Assembly (NCBI RefSeq): GCF_024449095.1
Contig: NZ_CP024627.1
Location: 1,116,001-1,180,000, forward strand
Reading direction: 5' to 3'
DNA: 64,000 nucleotides
Origin: Vibrio coralliilyticus
GTDB taxonomy: Bacteria > Pseudomonadota > Gammaproteobacteria > Enterobacterales > Vibrionaceae
Shown: positions 26,676 to 35,020 of the stretch, piece after piece
How the letters are laid out: each line of letters starts with the position of its first letter
Position numbering within the stretch: position 1 is the first letter of the stretch
The notes under the pieces: generated by a model
The model's input: the letters and a program-made list of their open reading frames with translations, nothing else
What the model was told of the DNA's origin: nothing
Databases searched by the model: none
Made by a program: the position numbers and the translations under genes

Positions 26676-27281
26676 CTATTTCAGAGTGTGGAAACCTGAA
26701 TAGATGCGAGTAAAGGTCGTGAACCAGCAGGCGGTGCCAAACAGATATGCAATGATGGCAAAGTGCTGTGGGAAAAGACAAAACGCAATGAAACACGCTA
26801 TGGTTTCAGTGCCCTCAGTCAGCCCACTCATATAGTAAAGGGATTTGTTTTTATAAACAGGATTCTCAATTCCACGTTTCCCTGCCATGACGGCAAAAGC
26901 AAGAAAGCTGCAGCCAGTACCAATGAATGAGAAAATGAGAAAGGCGCCCGCCACCGCGTTTTGCTCTGGATTAGCGACCACAAAGCCAAATGGGATCAGA
27001 GAGTAAAACAGGAAGTCGAGGCTGATATCGAGAAATCCACCTGCATCTGTGATGCCCTGACGCCGAGCTAGCGCGCCATCCAAACCATCAAATACTCGGT
27101 TAATAACGATGAACACAAGTGCCAGCTCGTATTGCTCAAAGTACAGAGCAGGAAACGCTAGGCACCCAAGAAGAAAACCACTTAGCGTGGTTTGGTTTGC
27201 GGTCACACCGAGTTTATCTAATCCGGCGGCTGTAATAGCCAAAGGGGAGCGAATGACTTTGATACTGAACCGATCAAGCAT
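26676..27281 (-). CDS. ynjF: CDP-alcohol phosphatidyltransferase family protein (YnjF-like)
   Basis: This is an inner-membrane enzyme of the family that transfers a phospho-alcohol from a CDP-linked donor. It has 201 residues and about six membrane segments. The metal and donor site is visible as DGLDGALAR followed by DAGGFLDISLD. The spacing between AR and the next Gly is seven residues, one shorter than in PgsA (compare the pgsA gene in this window). It overlaps ynjD by eight bases and closes the ynjBCD cluster, as in E. coli, where ynjF lies by ynjBCDE. Its lipid product is not known. Confidence 0.85.
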   Translation of the reverse strand: MLDRFSIKVIRSPLAITAAGLDKLGVTANQTTLSGFLLGCLAFPALYFEQYELALVFIVINRVFDGLDGALARRQGITDAGGFLDISLDFLFYSLIPFGFVVANPEQNAVAGAFLIFSFIGTGCSFLAFAVMAGKRGIENPVYKNKSLYYMSGLTEGTETIACFIAFCLFPQHFAIIAYLFGTACWFTTFTRIYSGFHTLK

Positions 27282-27921
27282 GATGAGTCTCCCACGGCCA
27301 ACTTAATACCCGTCCGTTCTCAGGAACATCATCCTTGTCATGTGTCACCATCAAGGTAGGAATATTTGCTTCTGCCAGTTGAGCGATGACCCAGTCACGA
27401 AACTGTGTTCTAAGTTCTTTATCCAGTTTGCTAAACGGTTCATCTAACAGCGCTAGTTTAGGCTTGGCCAGTAGCATTCTTAGCAAGCTGACACGAGCAC
27501 GTTGGCCGCCGGAAATCTGGTCAGGAAATGAATCTGCGAGTTGTGAGAGCTCAACCTTGTTCAATGCGACCATGGCTTGGTGGCGTCTTTCATCGCCTTT
27601 GATTGAGTTAGGAAGGGCAAAAGCGAGGTTCTGCCACACGTTTAGGTGTGGAAATAGCAAATCATCCTGAAACAGAATTCCAACTTGTCGCTGATGGGGT
27701 TCAAGTTTAGCTAAGTTAATGCCATTCAGTAGCACGCGCCCGGAATGGACAAACTCACTGCTCATATGCCCGGCGATCAAACTCAATAAGGTTGATTTTC
27801 CGCATCCACTGGGGCCCATTAGGCAAACGACTTCCTGCGCTGAAACGGATATATTCAAATCAGAAAATAGGGCTTCGCCGCTGGTTTTATGGATGGCGAG
27901 GCTTTCTAGAGACAGCGTCAT
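27274..27921 (-). CDS. ynjD: ABC transporter ATP-binding protein YnjD
   Basis: This is the ATPase of the YnjBCD importer, 215 residues. Walker A is GPSGCGKST, the Q-loop FQDDLLF, the signature ISGGQRARV, Walker B LALLDEPFSKLD, and the switch His is in VTHDKDD. The open frame extends much further upstream into the permease gene, but MTLSLESLAIH at 27921 gives the family length and an N-terminal beta-strand. An in-frame ATG at 27933 is also possible. The start lies inside the end of ynjC, so translation is coupled. Confidence 0.88.
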   Translation of the reverse strand: MTLSLESLAIHKTSGEALFSDLNISVSAQEVVCLMGPSGCGKSTLLSLIAGHMSSEFVHSGRVLLNGINLAKLEPHQRQVGILFQDDLLFPHLNVWQNLAFALPNSIKGDERRHQAMVALNKVELSQLADSFPDQISGGQRARVSLLRMLLAKPKLALLDEPFSKLDKELRTQFRDWVIAQLAEANIPTLMVTHDKDDVPENGRVLSWPWETHHA

Positions 27922-29596
27922 GCGTAAGGGCATCCTTGTTCGTTTGTTTTTGATAATCAGGTTGTCGCAATGCGAATCTGCCAATAAGGATGGCAGAGAC
28001 AAAGAAAACAAATGGCAAGATGGCTTGCCAAATCGCGTAGATGGCAGTAACGCGTCGATCGAAGCCACTCGAAAGAGCGACGGCTTCCGTGGTCACGGTT
28101 GCAATCCTGCCCCCACCGAGCATCAGAGTCGGTAGATATTGCGCCAAGCTCACACTGGCTCCGACAGCCCAAGCGTACAAGATGGCTGGTAGCAGCAACT
28201 TAACCTTAATATGAAAAAAGACAAAGAGAGGCGTTTTGCCAAGGCTTAATGCTGCTCGAGTATAGTTGTTGTCATAGCTTCGCCATGGGCCATCGAGTGC
28301 TAAGTACACAAATGGGAAAGCGAAGAACACGTGTGACCAGATGACCCAGATGTAATAGGCATCACCAGACAAGTAGAGAGTGGTTATCTGGATACCAAAT
28401 AAGATAGAAAGCTGTGGGATAAGCATAGGTAAAGCAATGACATAACCTGGCAAGTGTAAGCGAAAACGGATACGACTTTCTTGAGCCACCACACCCAATA
28501 TCAAAGCAAAACAAGCGGTAACGGCAGCAATGATCAAACTTTGGTTAATCGTCGGTAATATATTGAGCCACTCATTGCTCCAAAAGCGGTCACTATATCG
28601 GGTAGGGAGAAAGTCCGGAAAGCGCCATCGATGAGCGAAGCTCCAGATCAACATCAGTGGAAACATAATGCCGGCTAAAATGGCCGAAACGGTAAACAGC
28701 GTTTTCCCGGGGAGACTAAACCCTCTTCGACCTGAGTATTGCCACTGACCAAAATGGCCGACGAGAAGCTTTTCGACCAGTACGATTAAGACTAAAAGTA
28801 AACTGGCTAACACAAACAGCATAACCGCGCCAGATGCCGCACGAGGGATTAGTGATAAGTCAGGGTCGTTAAACCACTGCCATACTAATACGGCCAAAGT
28901 AGGTGGATTGGTTGGGCCCAAGATCAAACTCAAATCGACCACGGAAACGCCATAAGCCATCACGGCAAACATAGCGAAGCGCATTCTTACCAACCAAAGA
29001 GGGAAGACCGCCTTCCACCACATTTGTGCGGGTGAATAGCCCAGAGAACTGCTAACTTGATACAGTTTGTCGATTTTAATCTGCTGCAAAACGGGAATGC
29101 TCATGAGCAGTAAAAATGGCACTTCTTTAAATGAAAGTGCCATGGCTAACCCCAGCGCATAAGGGTCATGCACTAACCAAGTTGCTTCATGTGTGTCGAC
29201 GTCAATACCTAAGGTTTGAGCCAACAAACGTGCAACCATGCCTGTAGGAGCGAAAAGAAAAGCAAACCCTATCGCGAAAGCGACGTGAGGCATCGCTAGC
29301 AAGGGGGAAAGCAGTGCTTCAACTTTTCGCCAATGGTGGTCTAACCAAAGGCTTTGAAGAATCGCAAAGCAGATTAAACAAGAAAGATAAGTACTGGCTA
29401 TGGAGCTGAATAAAGTGAGCCCAATGGAGTGCTCAATCCCCGGCCATTCGAAAAACTGCTGATAGCTGCTGAGTGAGAAATCGAACAGGCCGACAGGAGG
29501 AACATAACCAAATGATGAGAGCAATACACCAACTAATCCGGGGATTGTTGGGGTAATGCAAATCAAAATGAATACTGTGTACGCAGCTCTTAACAT
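27887..29596 (-). CDS. ynjC: ABC transporter permease YnjC (fused two-domain)
   Basis: This is an inner-membrane permease of 569 residues made of two fused permease halves, each with about six membrane segments. The first half ends near residue 285, and the second starts near residue 300 after a short basic linker (SGRRGF). Each half has a coupling-loop-like segment (SSLGYSPAQMWWKAVFPLW; ALSLGKTPLFVFFHIKV). Such fusions are seen in iron- and thiamine-type importers. The last 30 residues are polar and overlap ynjD. Family resemblance is to E. coli YnjC. Confidence 0.88.
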   Translation of the reverse strand: MLRAAYTVFILICITPTIPGLVGVLLSSFGYVPPVGLFDFSLSSYQQFFEWPGIEHSIGLTLFSSIASTYLSCLICFAILQSLWLDHHWRKVEALLSPLLAMPHVAFAIGFAFLFAPTGMVARLLAQTLGIDVDTHEATWLVHDPYALGLAMALSFKEVPFLLLMSIPVLQQIKIDKLYQVSSSLGYSPAQMWWKAVFPLWLVRMRFAMFAVMAYGVSVVDLSLILGPTNPPTLAVLVWQWFNDPDLSLIPRAASGAVMLFVLASLLLVLIVLVEKLLVGHFGQWQYSGRRGFSLPGKTLFTVSAILAGIMFPLMLIWSFAHRWRFPDFLPTRYSDRFWSNEWLNILPTINQSLIIAAVTACFALILGVVAQESRIRFRLHLPGYVIALPMLIPQLSILFGIQITTLYLSGDAYYIWVIWSHVFFAFPFVYLALDGPWRSYDNNYTRAALSLGKTPLFVFFHIKVKLLLPAILYAWAVGASVSLAQYLPTLMLGGGRIATVTTEAVALSSGFDRRVTAIYAIWQAILPFVFFVSAILIGRFALRQPDYQKQTNKDALTHDAVSRKPRHP

Positions 29597-29629
29597 CTGG
29601 CTTTCGTCACTTAATGGTTATGGTTGCTC

Positions 29630-30772
29630 TTAATTACCGTAGCGCTTCTGCCACTCTGTTTCCAGAGCAGCCTGCCAGCTAGGGTGTGGTTCAGCAACAG
29701 ATTTGAATAGCGTTGTTTTCTTTGCGCTGCCTGTTAAGTATTGATTCTCAAGCACGGATGGATCGCCCCAAATAGACAAGTCACCTTTGCGAGATTGAGC
29801 TTCAGGGCTCAACAGGAAGTTAACTGCCACTAATGCACCCTCTTTGGCGTTGGCATTCCATGGGATCGCAAGGAAGTGAATATTAGAGAGAGCACCTCCA
29901 TCCATTGCATAAACCGTTGTGCTCTCGGCTAGGTTACCGTTTGCCTGAGCAGAGTAAACGGAATTTGGGTTAAATGTGATGGCAAGATCAAGCTGTCCGT
30001 CATCTAAGAGCTGTACTGTTTCTGCAGAGCTTGCCGGAAATTGCTTACCTTGTCGCCAAGCGACTTGATGGAATTCATCTAAGTATTTCCATAAAGGCGC
30101 AGTGACAGCATCAAAGTTGACCTGTTCAACCGGCTTAGCCAAAGCAGGATCATTGGCAGTCAGTTCAATCAATACGGCTTTAAGAAAGCTGGTACCATGA
30201 AACTCTGGCGGGCGAGGGTAGCTCAGCTTGTTTGGAAATGCCTTGGCGTAACTTAACATCTCCGTATAGGAGGCAGGAGGGTTGTTGAGAGTTAGTTTAT
30301 CGTGAATAAAAACTAACTGCCCGACACCCCATGGGGCTTCTAAACCTTCTGTTGGCTCTGAAAAATCACGATCAACCGGTAAGGATTTATCTACTTTCTG
30401 CCAGCTTGGTAAGTGCTGAACAAAAGGGCCAAAAAGTAATTGATTGTTCTTCATAGATTTGAAGTTTTCGCCATTAATCCAAACCATATCGACACTGCCG
30501 CCAGTATTCTTTCCGGCCGCTTTCTCTGCAATCAAGCGTGTTGTGGTTTCGGCGATGTCAGTTACTTTTACATGCTGTAATGTCACATCATAGCGCGCTT
30601 GCAGTTGGCTATTTGCCCAGCGTAGATAGTTGTTGATTTCTTGACTGCCACCCCATGCATGGAAGTATACGGTTTGCCCTTTGGCTTTCTCTGTAATCTG
30701 TTGCCAATTATCTTGCGCCGTTGCCCCAAAAGACAGCAACAAGGTAGAGATGAAAGTGATCAGCCTTTTCAT
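29630..30772 (-). CDS. ynjB: ABC transporter periplasmic substrate-binding protein YnjB
   Basis: This is the solute-binding protein of the YnjBCD importer, 380 residues with a Sec signal peptide (MKRLITFISTLLLSFGATAQ, cleavage near Ala-Gln). I start it at the ATG at 30772, preceded by GGTAAGGACAACC; an upstream ATG at 30838 would bury the signal peptide. The mature part has the family pattern of extracellular binding proteins group 1 (VDMVWINGENFKSMK; LDLAITFNPNSVYSAQ). The substrate is unknown; the family has been compared with thiamine and iron binders. Confidence 0.88.
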   Translation of the reverse strand: MKRLITFISTLLLSFGATAQDNWQQITEKAKGQTVYFHAWGGSQEINNYLRWANSQLQARYDVTLQHVKVTDIAETTTRLIAEKAAGKNTGGSVDMVWINGENFKSMKNNQLLFGPFVQHLPSWQKVDKSLPVDRDFSEPTEGLEAPWGVGQLVFIHDKLTLNNPPASYTEMLSYAKAFPNKLSYPRPPEFHGTSFLKAVLIELTANDPALAKPVEQVNFDAVTAPLWKYLDEFHQVAWRQGKQFPASSAETVQLLDDGQLDLAITFNPNSVYSAQANGNLAESTTVYAMDGGALSNIHFLAIPWNANAKEGALVAVNFLLSPEAQSRKGDLSIWGDPSVLENQYLTGSAKKTTLFKSVAEPHPSWQAALETEWQKRYGN

Positions 30773-30928
30773 GGTTGTCCTTACCCTTTGAATGAGTTCA
30801 TTGATGTGGTGATAGACCGTGCTATCTATGGTTTTCATTCATTATGACTGAAAAAATTTAATTTTCTTATGTATTTGAAGGAATTGTAAGCGGACTGTAT
30901 GAGAATTGAACATGTTCTTAGCTTAATA

Positions 30929-30959
30929 ACAAAAAAGCAGCCATTGATGGCTGCTTTAT
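30929..30959. terminator. Bidirectional terminator
   Basis: The stem AAAGCAGCCAttgaTGGCTGCTTT has A and T runs. It closes the META-domain gene on the minus strand. Confidence 0.85.
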
Positions 30960-30976
30960 AATATGTAGGTTAATAA

Positions 30977-31423
30977 CTAGCCTTTCCAGTCGCTAAGCTT
31001 GAAAGTCAAAGTATGAATGTCGTTCTTTAATACCATACCTTCATCGGTCAATGTTACGTCACTCCATTCCGCCAAGGATTGAGAGAATGCACGTTCTAAG
31101 TCCATCACGTCTCCAATACACATTTTCATCGTCATGCCCATTTTTTCAATGCGGAGCTGGTTACCCTTGAGCTCAGCTTGACCGAAAAAATTGTTACAGC
31201 CTGCATTACCATTAGCCATCAAATTTTCTCCCACTTCAAGGCGAGGTTTTTTCTGATGGTTTTCTACCTTAACTGCTTCGCCATCAATACTAACCAGTTC
31301 CCAGTTGTGATGCTGAAGATCTTGAGCTGTAATTTGTTTCACATCGCCTCCATTGCTTGCACAAGCTGTCATGACAAAAGGGAGTGAGGCAGCAGCAAGT
31401 AATGTTTTTGGACTAAACTTCAT
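30977..31423 (-). CDS. META-domain lipoprotein (HslJ-like)
   Basis: This is a probable outer-membrane-anchored lipoprotein of 148 residues. The signal peptide ends in the lipobox MTAC (Cys21). The rest is a META domain (about 37-140), with the opening WELVSIDGEAV, the conserved GNAGCNNFFGQ and MTMKMC segments, and an AFSQSLAEW helix. HslJ in E. coli is linked to heat shock and novobiocin resistance. It has its own terminator and stands alone. Confidence 0.88.
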   Translation of the reverse strand: MKFSPKTLLAAASLPFVMTACASNGGDVKQITAQDLQHHNWELVSIDGEAVKVENHQKKPRLEVGENLMANGNAGCNNFFGQAELKGNQLRIEKMGMTMKMCIGDVMDLERAFSQSLAEWSDVTLTDEGMVLKNDIHTLTFKLSDWKG

Positions 31424-31636
31424 AGTAATGAACTCCGAAATATAGAAACGTTATTCGACATTTTGTCGACTTTAATGGCACAAAGTATAGGTCAGAAAGC
31501 ACTATTTTTGTCAGGTTAAGGTCATAGTTTGTTTACAGTCACATAATGAAAGTTATTGAATTTCATTTAATTATAAATTTAATACAGTAGGAGTAAGTGC
31601 TTAAAGCGTAGCTAAGAAAACTATGATGAGGCACAT

Positions 31637-31885
31637 ATGGAACAACTAGAATTTTTTGCCGTCCCAAGCCCATGTGTAGGCGTTTGCACAGTAGATGAAA
31701 AAGGCTACTGTAAAGGTTGTATGCGCAAGCGTGACGAGCGTTTTAATTGGTTGAATTTTACCCCAGACGAACAGCGCCACATTATCAAACTGTGCCGCTT
31801 ACGCTATCGCCGAAAAATGCAAGGTGCGAAGACCGAGCCAGAAGTGGGCTTAGAGCTTCAAAGCCCACAGCAAGATCTATTTTAA
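31637..31885 (+). CDS. DUF1289 protein (YdhL-like)
   Basis: This is an 82-residue soluble protein. Four Cys in SPCVGVCTVDEKGYCKGC near residues 11-29 form the DUF1289 metal-binding-like motif. It is followed by RDERFNWLNFTPDEQRHII, then a basic segment. The ATG at 31637 follows GATGAGGCAC. The role of the family is not known. Confidence 0.85.
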   Translation: MEQLEFFAVPSPCVGVCTVDEKGYCKGCMRKRDERFNWLNFTPDEQRHIIKLCRLRYRRKMQGAKTEPEVGLELQSPQQDLF

Positions 31886-31927
31886 TACCAATCTAGATTC
31901 GCCTTCTTTTTTGAAAGCGAGGAGGGT

Positions 31928-32149
31928 CTATTTAATTCCCCACTTATCACTTATCCAACCACCGACATGGTCGTCAAAGTGATTGCCGCTAAAGCGATAG
32001 TTTTGTTCAGGGTGTTGCTCAGATTCAGGTTTTGAATCAAGCAGTTGTTGAATGTAATTGGCCATAGGATCACTGCAATTTAGCCGTTCTTGCCGAGTCG
32101 CGACTTCTTTTATTAATTGCAGACGATAGGAATTGCTTGCGCGTTTCAT
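31928..32149 (-). CDS. Small conserved hypothetical protein
   Basis: No family recognised. It is a 73-residue, soluble, mixed-charge protein. The first 25 residues are a basic helix (MKRASNSYRLQLIKEVATRQ). A His/Asn-rich end contains GNHFDDHVGGWISDKWGIK. The gene is supported by an almost perfect Shine-Dalgarno (AAGGAGGATCACC) seven bases before the ATG at 32149. No signal peptide or membrane segment. It is convergent with the DUF1289 gene. Confidence 0.7.
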   Translation of the reverse strand: MKRASNSYRLQLIKEVATRQERLNCSDPMANYIQQLLDSKPESEQHPEQNYRFSGNHFDDHVGGWISDKWGIK

Positions 32150-32286
32150 TTAGGTGATCCTCCTTGGTTATGACACTAATATGAAAAGTTAGGAGTCGAT
32201 TGAGCTATCGTCAATATGAGATCACACTTTTAAAGAATAATTGTCTTTGCTTTGGTTCTTATGTATTCAGTGGGAGGAGGATTATT

Positions 32287-32340
32287 TTGTTAAACAATAT
32301 GACCTTAGGTGAGATTGTCTCATTTTGCCTATATAAGTAA
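32287..32340 (+). CDS. Candidate 17-residue small protein
   Basis: A TTG at 32287 lies six bases after GGGAGGAGG (32272-32280), as strong a Shine-Dalgarno as any in the window. It opens a 17-codon frame reading MLNNMTLGEIVSFCLYK and then TAA. No other gene explains this site on this strand. It may be a leader peptide or small membrane-associated protein, or chance. Confidence 0.3.
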   Translation: MLNNMTLGEIVSFCLYK

Positions 32341-32427
32341 TGTCATAAAAATTTCATTAATTTATGTTAGCTCGATGTGCGGTGTGGATTGATGTGAAAT
32401 GATACCTATTTATTGGAAGGCTTAAAG

Positions 32428-32456
32428 AAAAAGACTTCGCTTGTGGAAGTCTTTTT
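32428..32456. terminator. Terminator after the pilotin gene
   Basis: AAAAAGACTTC-gcttgtg-GAAGTCTTTTT is a perfect stem with A/T runs on both sides. It closes the leftward yciI-aspS unit. Confidence 0.85.
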
Positions 32457-32480
32457 ACATTCCAGAGTCTTTAGAGAATT

Positions 32481-32882
32481 TTAAGGGGTCGCGGCTTGGC
32501 AGGTTTGTTTTGTGACGATTTCGTCGACCATCAGTTGCCCGCGGCTGTTACGCATCTTAAGTCGATAGCTTAAGCCAACCTCCAAATTATTTTTTGTGTC
32601 AGGGTTCGTGCAGTAACTATTAACGCTGTGACGAAGCACTTGCTTCAATGGCTTAGCGCCCTGAGCATCTTGGTTATACACCATCATGATCTCGATCATT
32701 GTGCCTTTGGAGTTTGCTCTCATGATAGAAAGTGGGCCAGCTTCCATAGGTAACTCCGAAGCCAACAAATTCGCTCGATTGGCGGCAAGCAATTCGAGCT
32801 CGCGCTGTTTATCGCCCTCTGGTGAGGCACAGCCTGCCAATATGGCAGCAGAAAGCACGGCTAAGGTAATCTTCAGTTTCAT
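32481..32882 (-). CDS. aspS: Type II secretion pilotin lipoprotein (AspS/GspS-beta)
   Basis: AspS pilots the T2SS secretin to the outer membrane. The start at 32882 gives a lipoprotein signal peptide (MKLKITLAVLSAAILAGC, lipobox LAGC). The mature part of about 115 residues has an N-terminal helix (REREL-type, about 25-45) and an alternating beta region with PLSIMRANSKGTMIEIMMV and LSYRLKMRNSRGQLMV. Two Cys (SYCTNP, KQTCQA) can form the disulfide known in Vibrio AspS. It lies one base after yciI. The frame is open upstream of the ATG, but this start alone fits the signal peptide. T2SS substrates include lipases like the one in this window. Confidence 0.75.
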   Translation of the reverse strand: MKLKITLAVLSAAILAGCASPEGDKQRELELLAANRANLLASELPMEAGPLSIMRANSKGTMIEIMMVYNQDAQGAKPLKQVLRHSVNSYCTNPDTKNNLEVGLSYRLKMRNSRGQLMVDEIVTKQTCQAATP

Positions 32883-32883
32883 C

Positions 32884-33180
32884 TTAAAATACTTTCTTGA
32901 ATGGTTTAACGATGACTTTCTCGTACACACCCGCCTCAATATACGGATCAGCATCTGCCCAGCTTTGCGCTTGCGCAAGTGAATCGAACTCTGCGATAAC
33001 TGTTGAACCTGTAAAGCCAGCTTCACCTGGGTTATCTGAATCGATGGCAGGCATAGGCCCCGCTGTCAGTAAACGTCCTTCATCTCGAAGCTTTTGAAGT
33101 CGTTCTAAGTGTGCTGGGCGTGCACTTAGACGTTTTTCCAATGAGTTTTCAACGTCTTGAGAGAAAATAACATACCACAT
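32884..33180 (-). CDS. yciI: YciI family protein
   Basis: This is a 98-residue ferredoxin-like alpha/beta barrel protein of the YciI family. Family signs are the strand MWYVIFSQD, an [23 protein letters not shown] stretch with its conserved His, and [26 protein letters not shown] near the end. The His-Asp pair suggests an enzyme, but its reaction is unknown. It ends one base before the pilotin start codon. Confidence 0.9.
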   Translation of the reverse strand: MWYVIFSQDVENSLEKRLSARPAHLERLQKLRDEGRLLTAGPMPAIDSDNPGEAGFTGSTVIAEFDSLAQAQSWADADPYIEAGVYEKVIVKPFKKVF

Positions 33181-33293
33181 GTATTGATGTCCTTATAATG
33201 AATAAGCGACTAAGCAGCCGGTTATTGTGTGATTTACCTAACTCTACAGAATGTAACAGCTTTTTAAAGACTTTCTGACAGCAAAGTGTGAGA

Positions 33294-33692
33294 TTAGTTT
33301 TGTTTGATTGGGCGAGGTTTACCCTCAGTATCAATAGCGACGTAGTTGAATGTCGCGTCACACACCATAAAGCGATCTTCTACACCATGTTCTTTGACTG
33401 GCTTAACCCATACTTCGAGATCAATACTCATTGATGTGCGACCAATCTTGGTACATTCACCGTAGCAGCAAACCACATCACCCACCTTTACTGGCTTTTT
33501 AAAGGTAATACTTGAGACGGAAACCGTCACAATACGCCCACCCGATATTTCTTTAGCCAGAATCCCACCAGCTAAGTCGAGCTGAGACATGATCCAGCCT
33601 CCGAATATATCACCATTCGCATTAGTATCTGCAGGCATTGCAAGGGTGCGCAAAAGCATTTGTCCACGAGGGGAAGTGATTTCTTTACTCAT
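33294..33692 (-). CDS. yciA: Acyl-CoA thioester hydrolase
   Basis: YciA is a hot-dog-fold thioesterase that hydrolyses many acyl-CoAs in the cytosol. The protein is 132 residues from the ATG at 33692 (MSKEITSPRG, the usual family start); an in-frame start further upstream is not supported. The catalytic segment is MPADTNANGDIFGGWIMSQLD, with Asn and Asp of the family. The substrate-binding strand is VTVSVSSITFKKPVKVGD. In E. coli it sits beside yciB, as here. Confidence 0.92.
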   Translation of the reverse strand: MSKEITSPRGQMLLRTLAMPADTNANGDIFGGWIMSQLDLAGGILAKEISGGRIVTVSVSSITFKKPVKVGDVVCCYGECTKIGRTSMSIDLEVWVKPVKEHGVEDRFMVCDATFNYVAIDTEGKPRPIKQN

Positions 33693-33712
33693 TTTGACAT
33701 CCGTAAAACTAA

Positions 33713-33735
33713 ACAGCGGCCGAAGTGGCCGCTGC
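33713..33735 (-). terminator. Possible terminator between yciB and yciA
   Basis: The stem AGCGGCC-gaagt-GGCCGCT is followed on the minus strand by GTTTAGTTTT. Confidence 0.5.
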
Positions 33736-33784
33736 AATATCTCAAAGGGGAAAAATTAGTATGAATTATATCAAAAGCGTGTGG

Positions 33785-34336
33785 TTAGTCACCAGAATTG
33801 GCTTCGGATTTATCTTTTGGAAGATGTTTATAGATGTAGATACCTGTGATTAAGGTGAAGCCAAATGTTGCTGCGAGTAAGCCGAAGACTTTGAAATTAA
33901 CCCAAACATCGAGCGGAAGTTTAAAGGCAATATAGACGTTCACTCCAGCACAGAAAGAAAAGAAGGCAACCCACGCCCAAGTCACTTTTGACCACACGTG
34001 GTCTGGTAGGCTGATTTCTTTACCTAACATCCCCTTTATCGCGGATTTGCCTATTACATGGCTTACTGCAAGGCCGATAGCGAAAACGATATAAACAATA
34101 GTGACTTTCCATTTGATGAAATCATCGTTGTGCAGGACGATGGTCATTCCGCCAAACAGAGCAACCATAACAAAGGTGATCAACTGCATTTTCTCGATTT
34201 TCCTATATAAGGCATAGGTGATAACCAATTGGATAGCAGTTGCTATGATTAGAGCACCAGTCGCCACATAGATATCGTGCATTTTGTATAAAACGAAAAA
34301 GATAATGAGCGGAATAAAATCGATCAGTTGTTTCAT
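33785..34336 (-). CDS. yciB: Inner-membrane septation protein A
   Basis: YciB (IspZ) is a five-segment inner-membrane protein tied to septation and envelope integrity. The 183 residues match the family: [18 protein letters not shown] at the start, then [38 protein letters not shown] and the C-terminal [15 protein letters not shown]. It is the first gene of a leftward set with yciA, yciI and the pilotin, though hairpins separate some of them. Confidence 0.93.
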   Translation of the reverse strand: MKQLIDFIPLIIFFVLYKMHDIYVATGALIIATAIQLVITYALYRKIEKMQLITFVMVALFGGMTIVLHNDDFIKWKVTIVYIVFAIGLAVSHVIGKSAIKGMLGKEISLPDHVWSKVTWAWVAFFSFCAGVNVYIAFKLPLDVWVNFKVFGLLAATFGFTLITGIYIYKHLPKDKSEANSGD

Positions 34337-34487
34337 TATTGCCGGTTCTATAGAGTTTGGGGAGGATTCAGTCTAACCAAGTCTGATGAAATCACAAAGG
34401 TATTAAAAGCAGCGGATTTAAAACCTTATTTTGCTGTTTCAAGTGTTCAAGTGGCTGGCCATATTTGACCAGCCTAATACTGATGAC

Positions 34488-34730
34488 TTATGAGTGCATT
34501 TCTAATCGCCTAATTAGGGGCTTAATATCTTCGAGGTAGCCCTCGTCTTTCAAGTTAGAAACGGCAACTTGAAGCTCTTCATTGGACATTGCGAAACAGC
34601 TCGATTTGCCTGTCATATAGTTGAGGTAGTCGTGATATTCATGCTCAGTAAAGTGACCAAGACGATCAACCAACAAGCTTTTAATGCCATGATGAATAAG
34701 GCGATAGTATGTATGACGATGAATTTCCAT
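34488..34730 (-). CDS. GemA/Mu gp16-like small protein
   Basis: This is an 80-residue soluble protein. The central stretch Y.DYLNYMTGKSSCFAMSNEEL followed by LKDEGY closely follows the core of phage Mu GemA (DUF1018), in which a helix is followed by TGKxSCxxMS and a C-terminal EL..VL..LK..GF. The ATG at 34730 has AGAGAGGCAG ahead. No phage genes are nearby, so this appears to be a domesticated, stand-alone copy. GemA alters host gene expression and DNA supercoiling during Mu growth; the role here is unknown. The homology is from memory of the consensus. Confidence 0.55.
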   Translation of the reverse strand: MEIHRHTYYRLIHHGIKSLLVDRLGHFTEHEYHDYLNYMTGKSSCFAMSNEELQVAVSNLKDEGYLEDIKPLIRRLEMHS

Positions 34731-34751
34731 AAGCTGCCTCTCTTAGCTATG

Positions 34752-34811
34752 TCAGTCTGATGTCTCTCTCAGACTGAGAAAGTGGCAAAGACAAAATATT
34801 GCCACTTTTTC
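34752..34811 (+). other. Two adjacent hairpins with no gene upstream on the plus strand
   Basis: TCAGTCTGA-N8-TCAGACTGA (34752-34777, perfect 9-bp stem) is followed directly by GAAAGTGGCAA-N10-TTGCCACTTTTTC (34778-34811), a terminator-like stem with a U-run on the plus strand. On the minus strand it may end the distal luxN transcript. Confidence 0.5.
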
Positions 34812-35020
34812 ATTCATAGCTGTCTAAAAGCATAATAAGTGCCACAACTACTGAAAATGCCATGACATAGATTTTTTATTAACGATATTAACCAGTTAAT
34901 GTAGGTTAAAGTCACGTCAACATCCAAACACATATGAGGCGTTGATAATGAAAATGAGTCCTTGGGTTATCGCATGATAGCTGACATGCAAATTGCGAGT
35001 CGTTTTGAAACAGCGATGTA

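Larger units (their letters stand above)
32150..32480. other. 331-base intergenic region
   Basis: The region holds the Shine-Dalgarno of the leftward 73-residue gene, a candidate 17-codon reading frame on the plus strand (32287-32340) with an exceptional ribosome-binding site, and the terminator of the pilotin operon (32428-32456). The remainder is AT-rich. Confidence 0.6.

Noticed and set aside
34948..34977. Nine-codon leader frame (MKMSPWVIA)
   Set aside because: No downstream plus-strand gene for it to regulate and only a modest ribosome-binding site.
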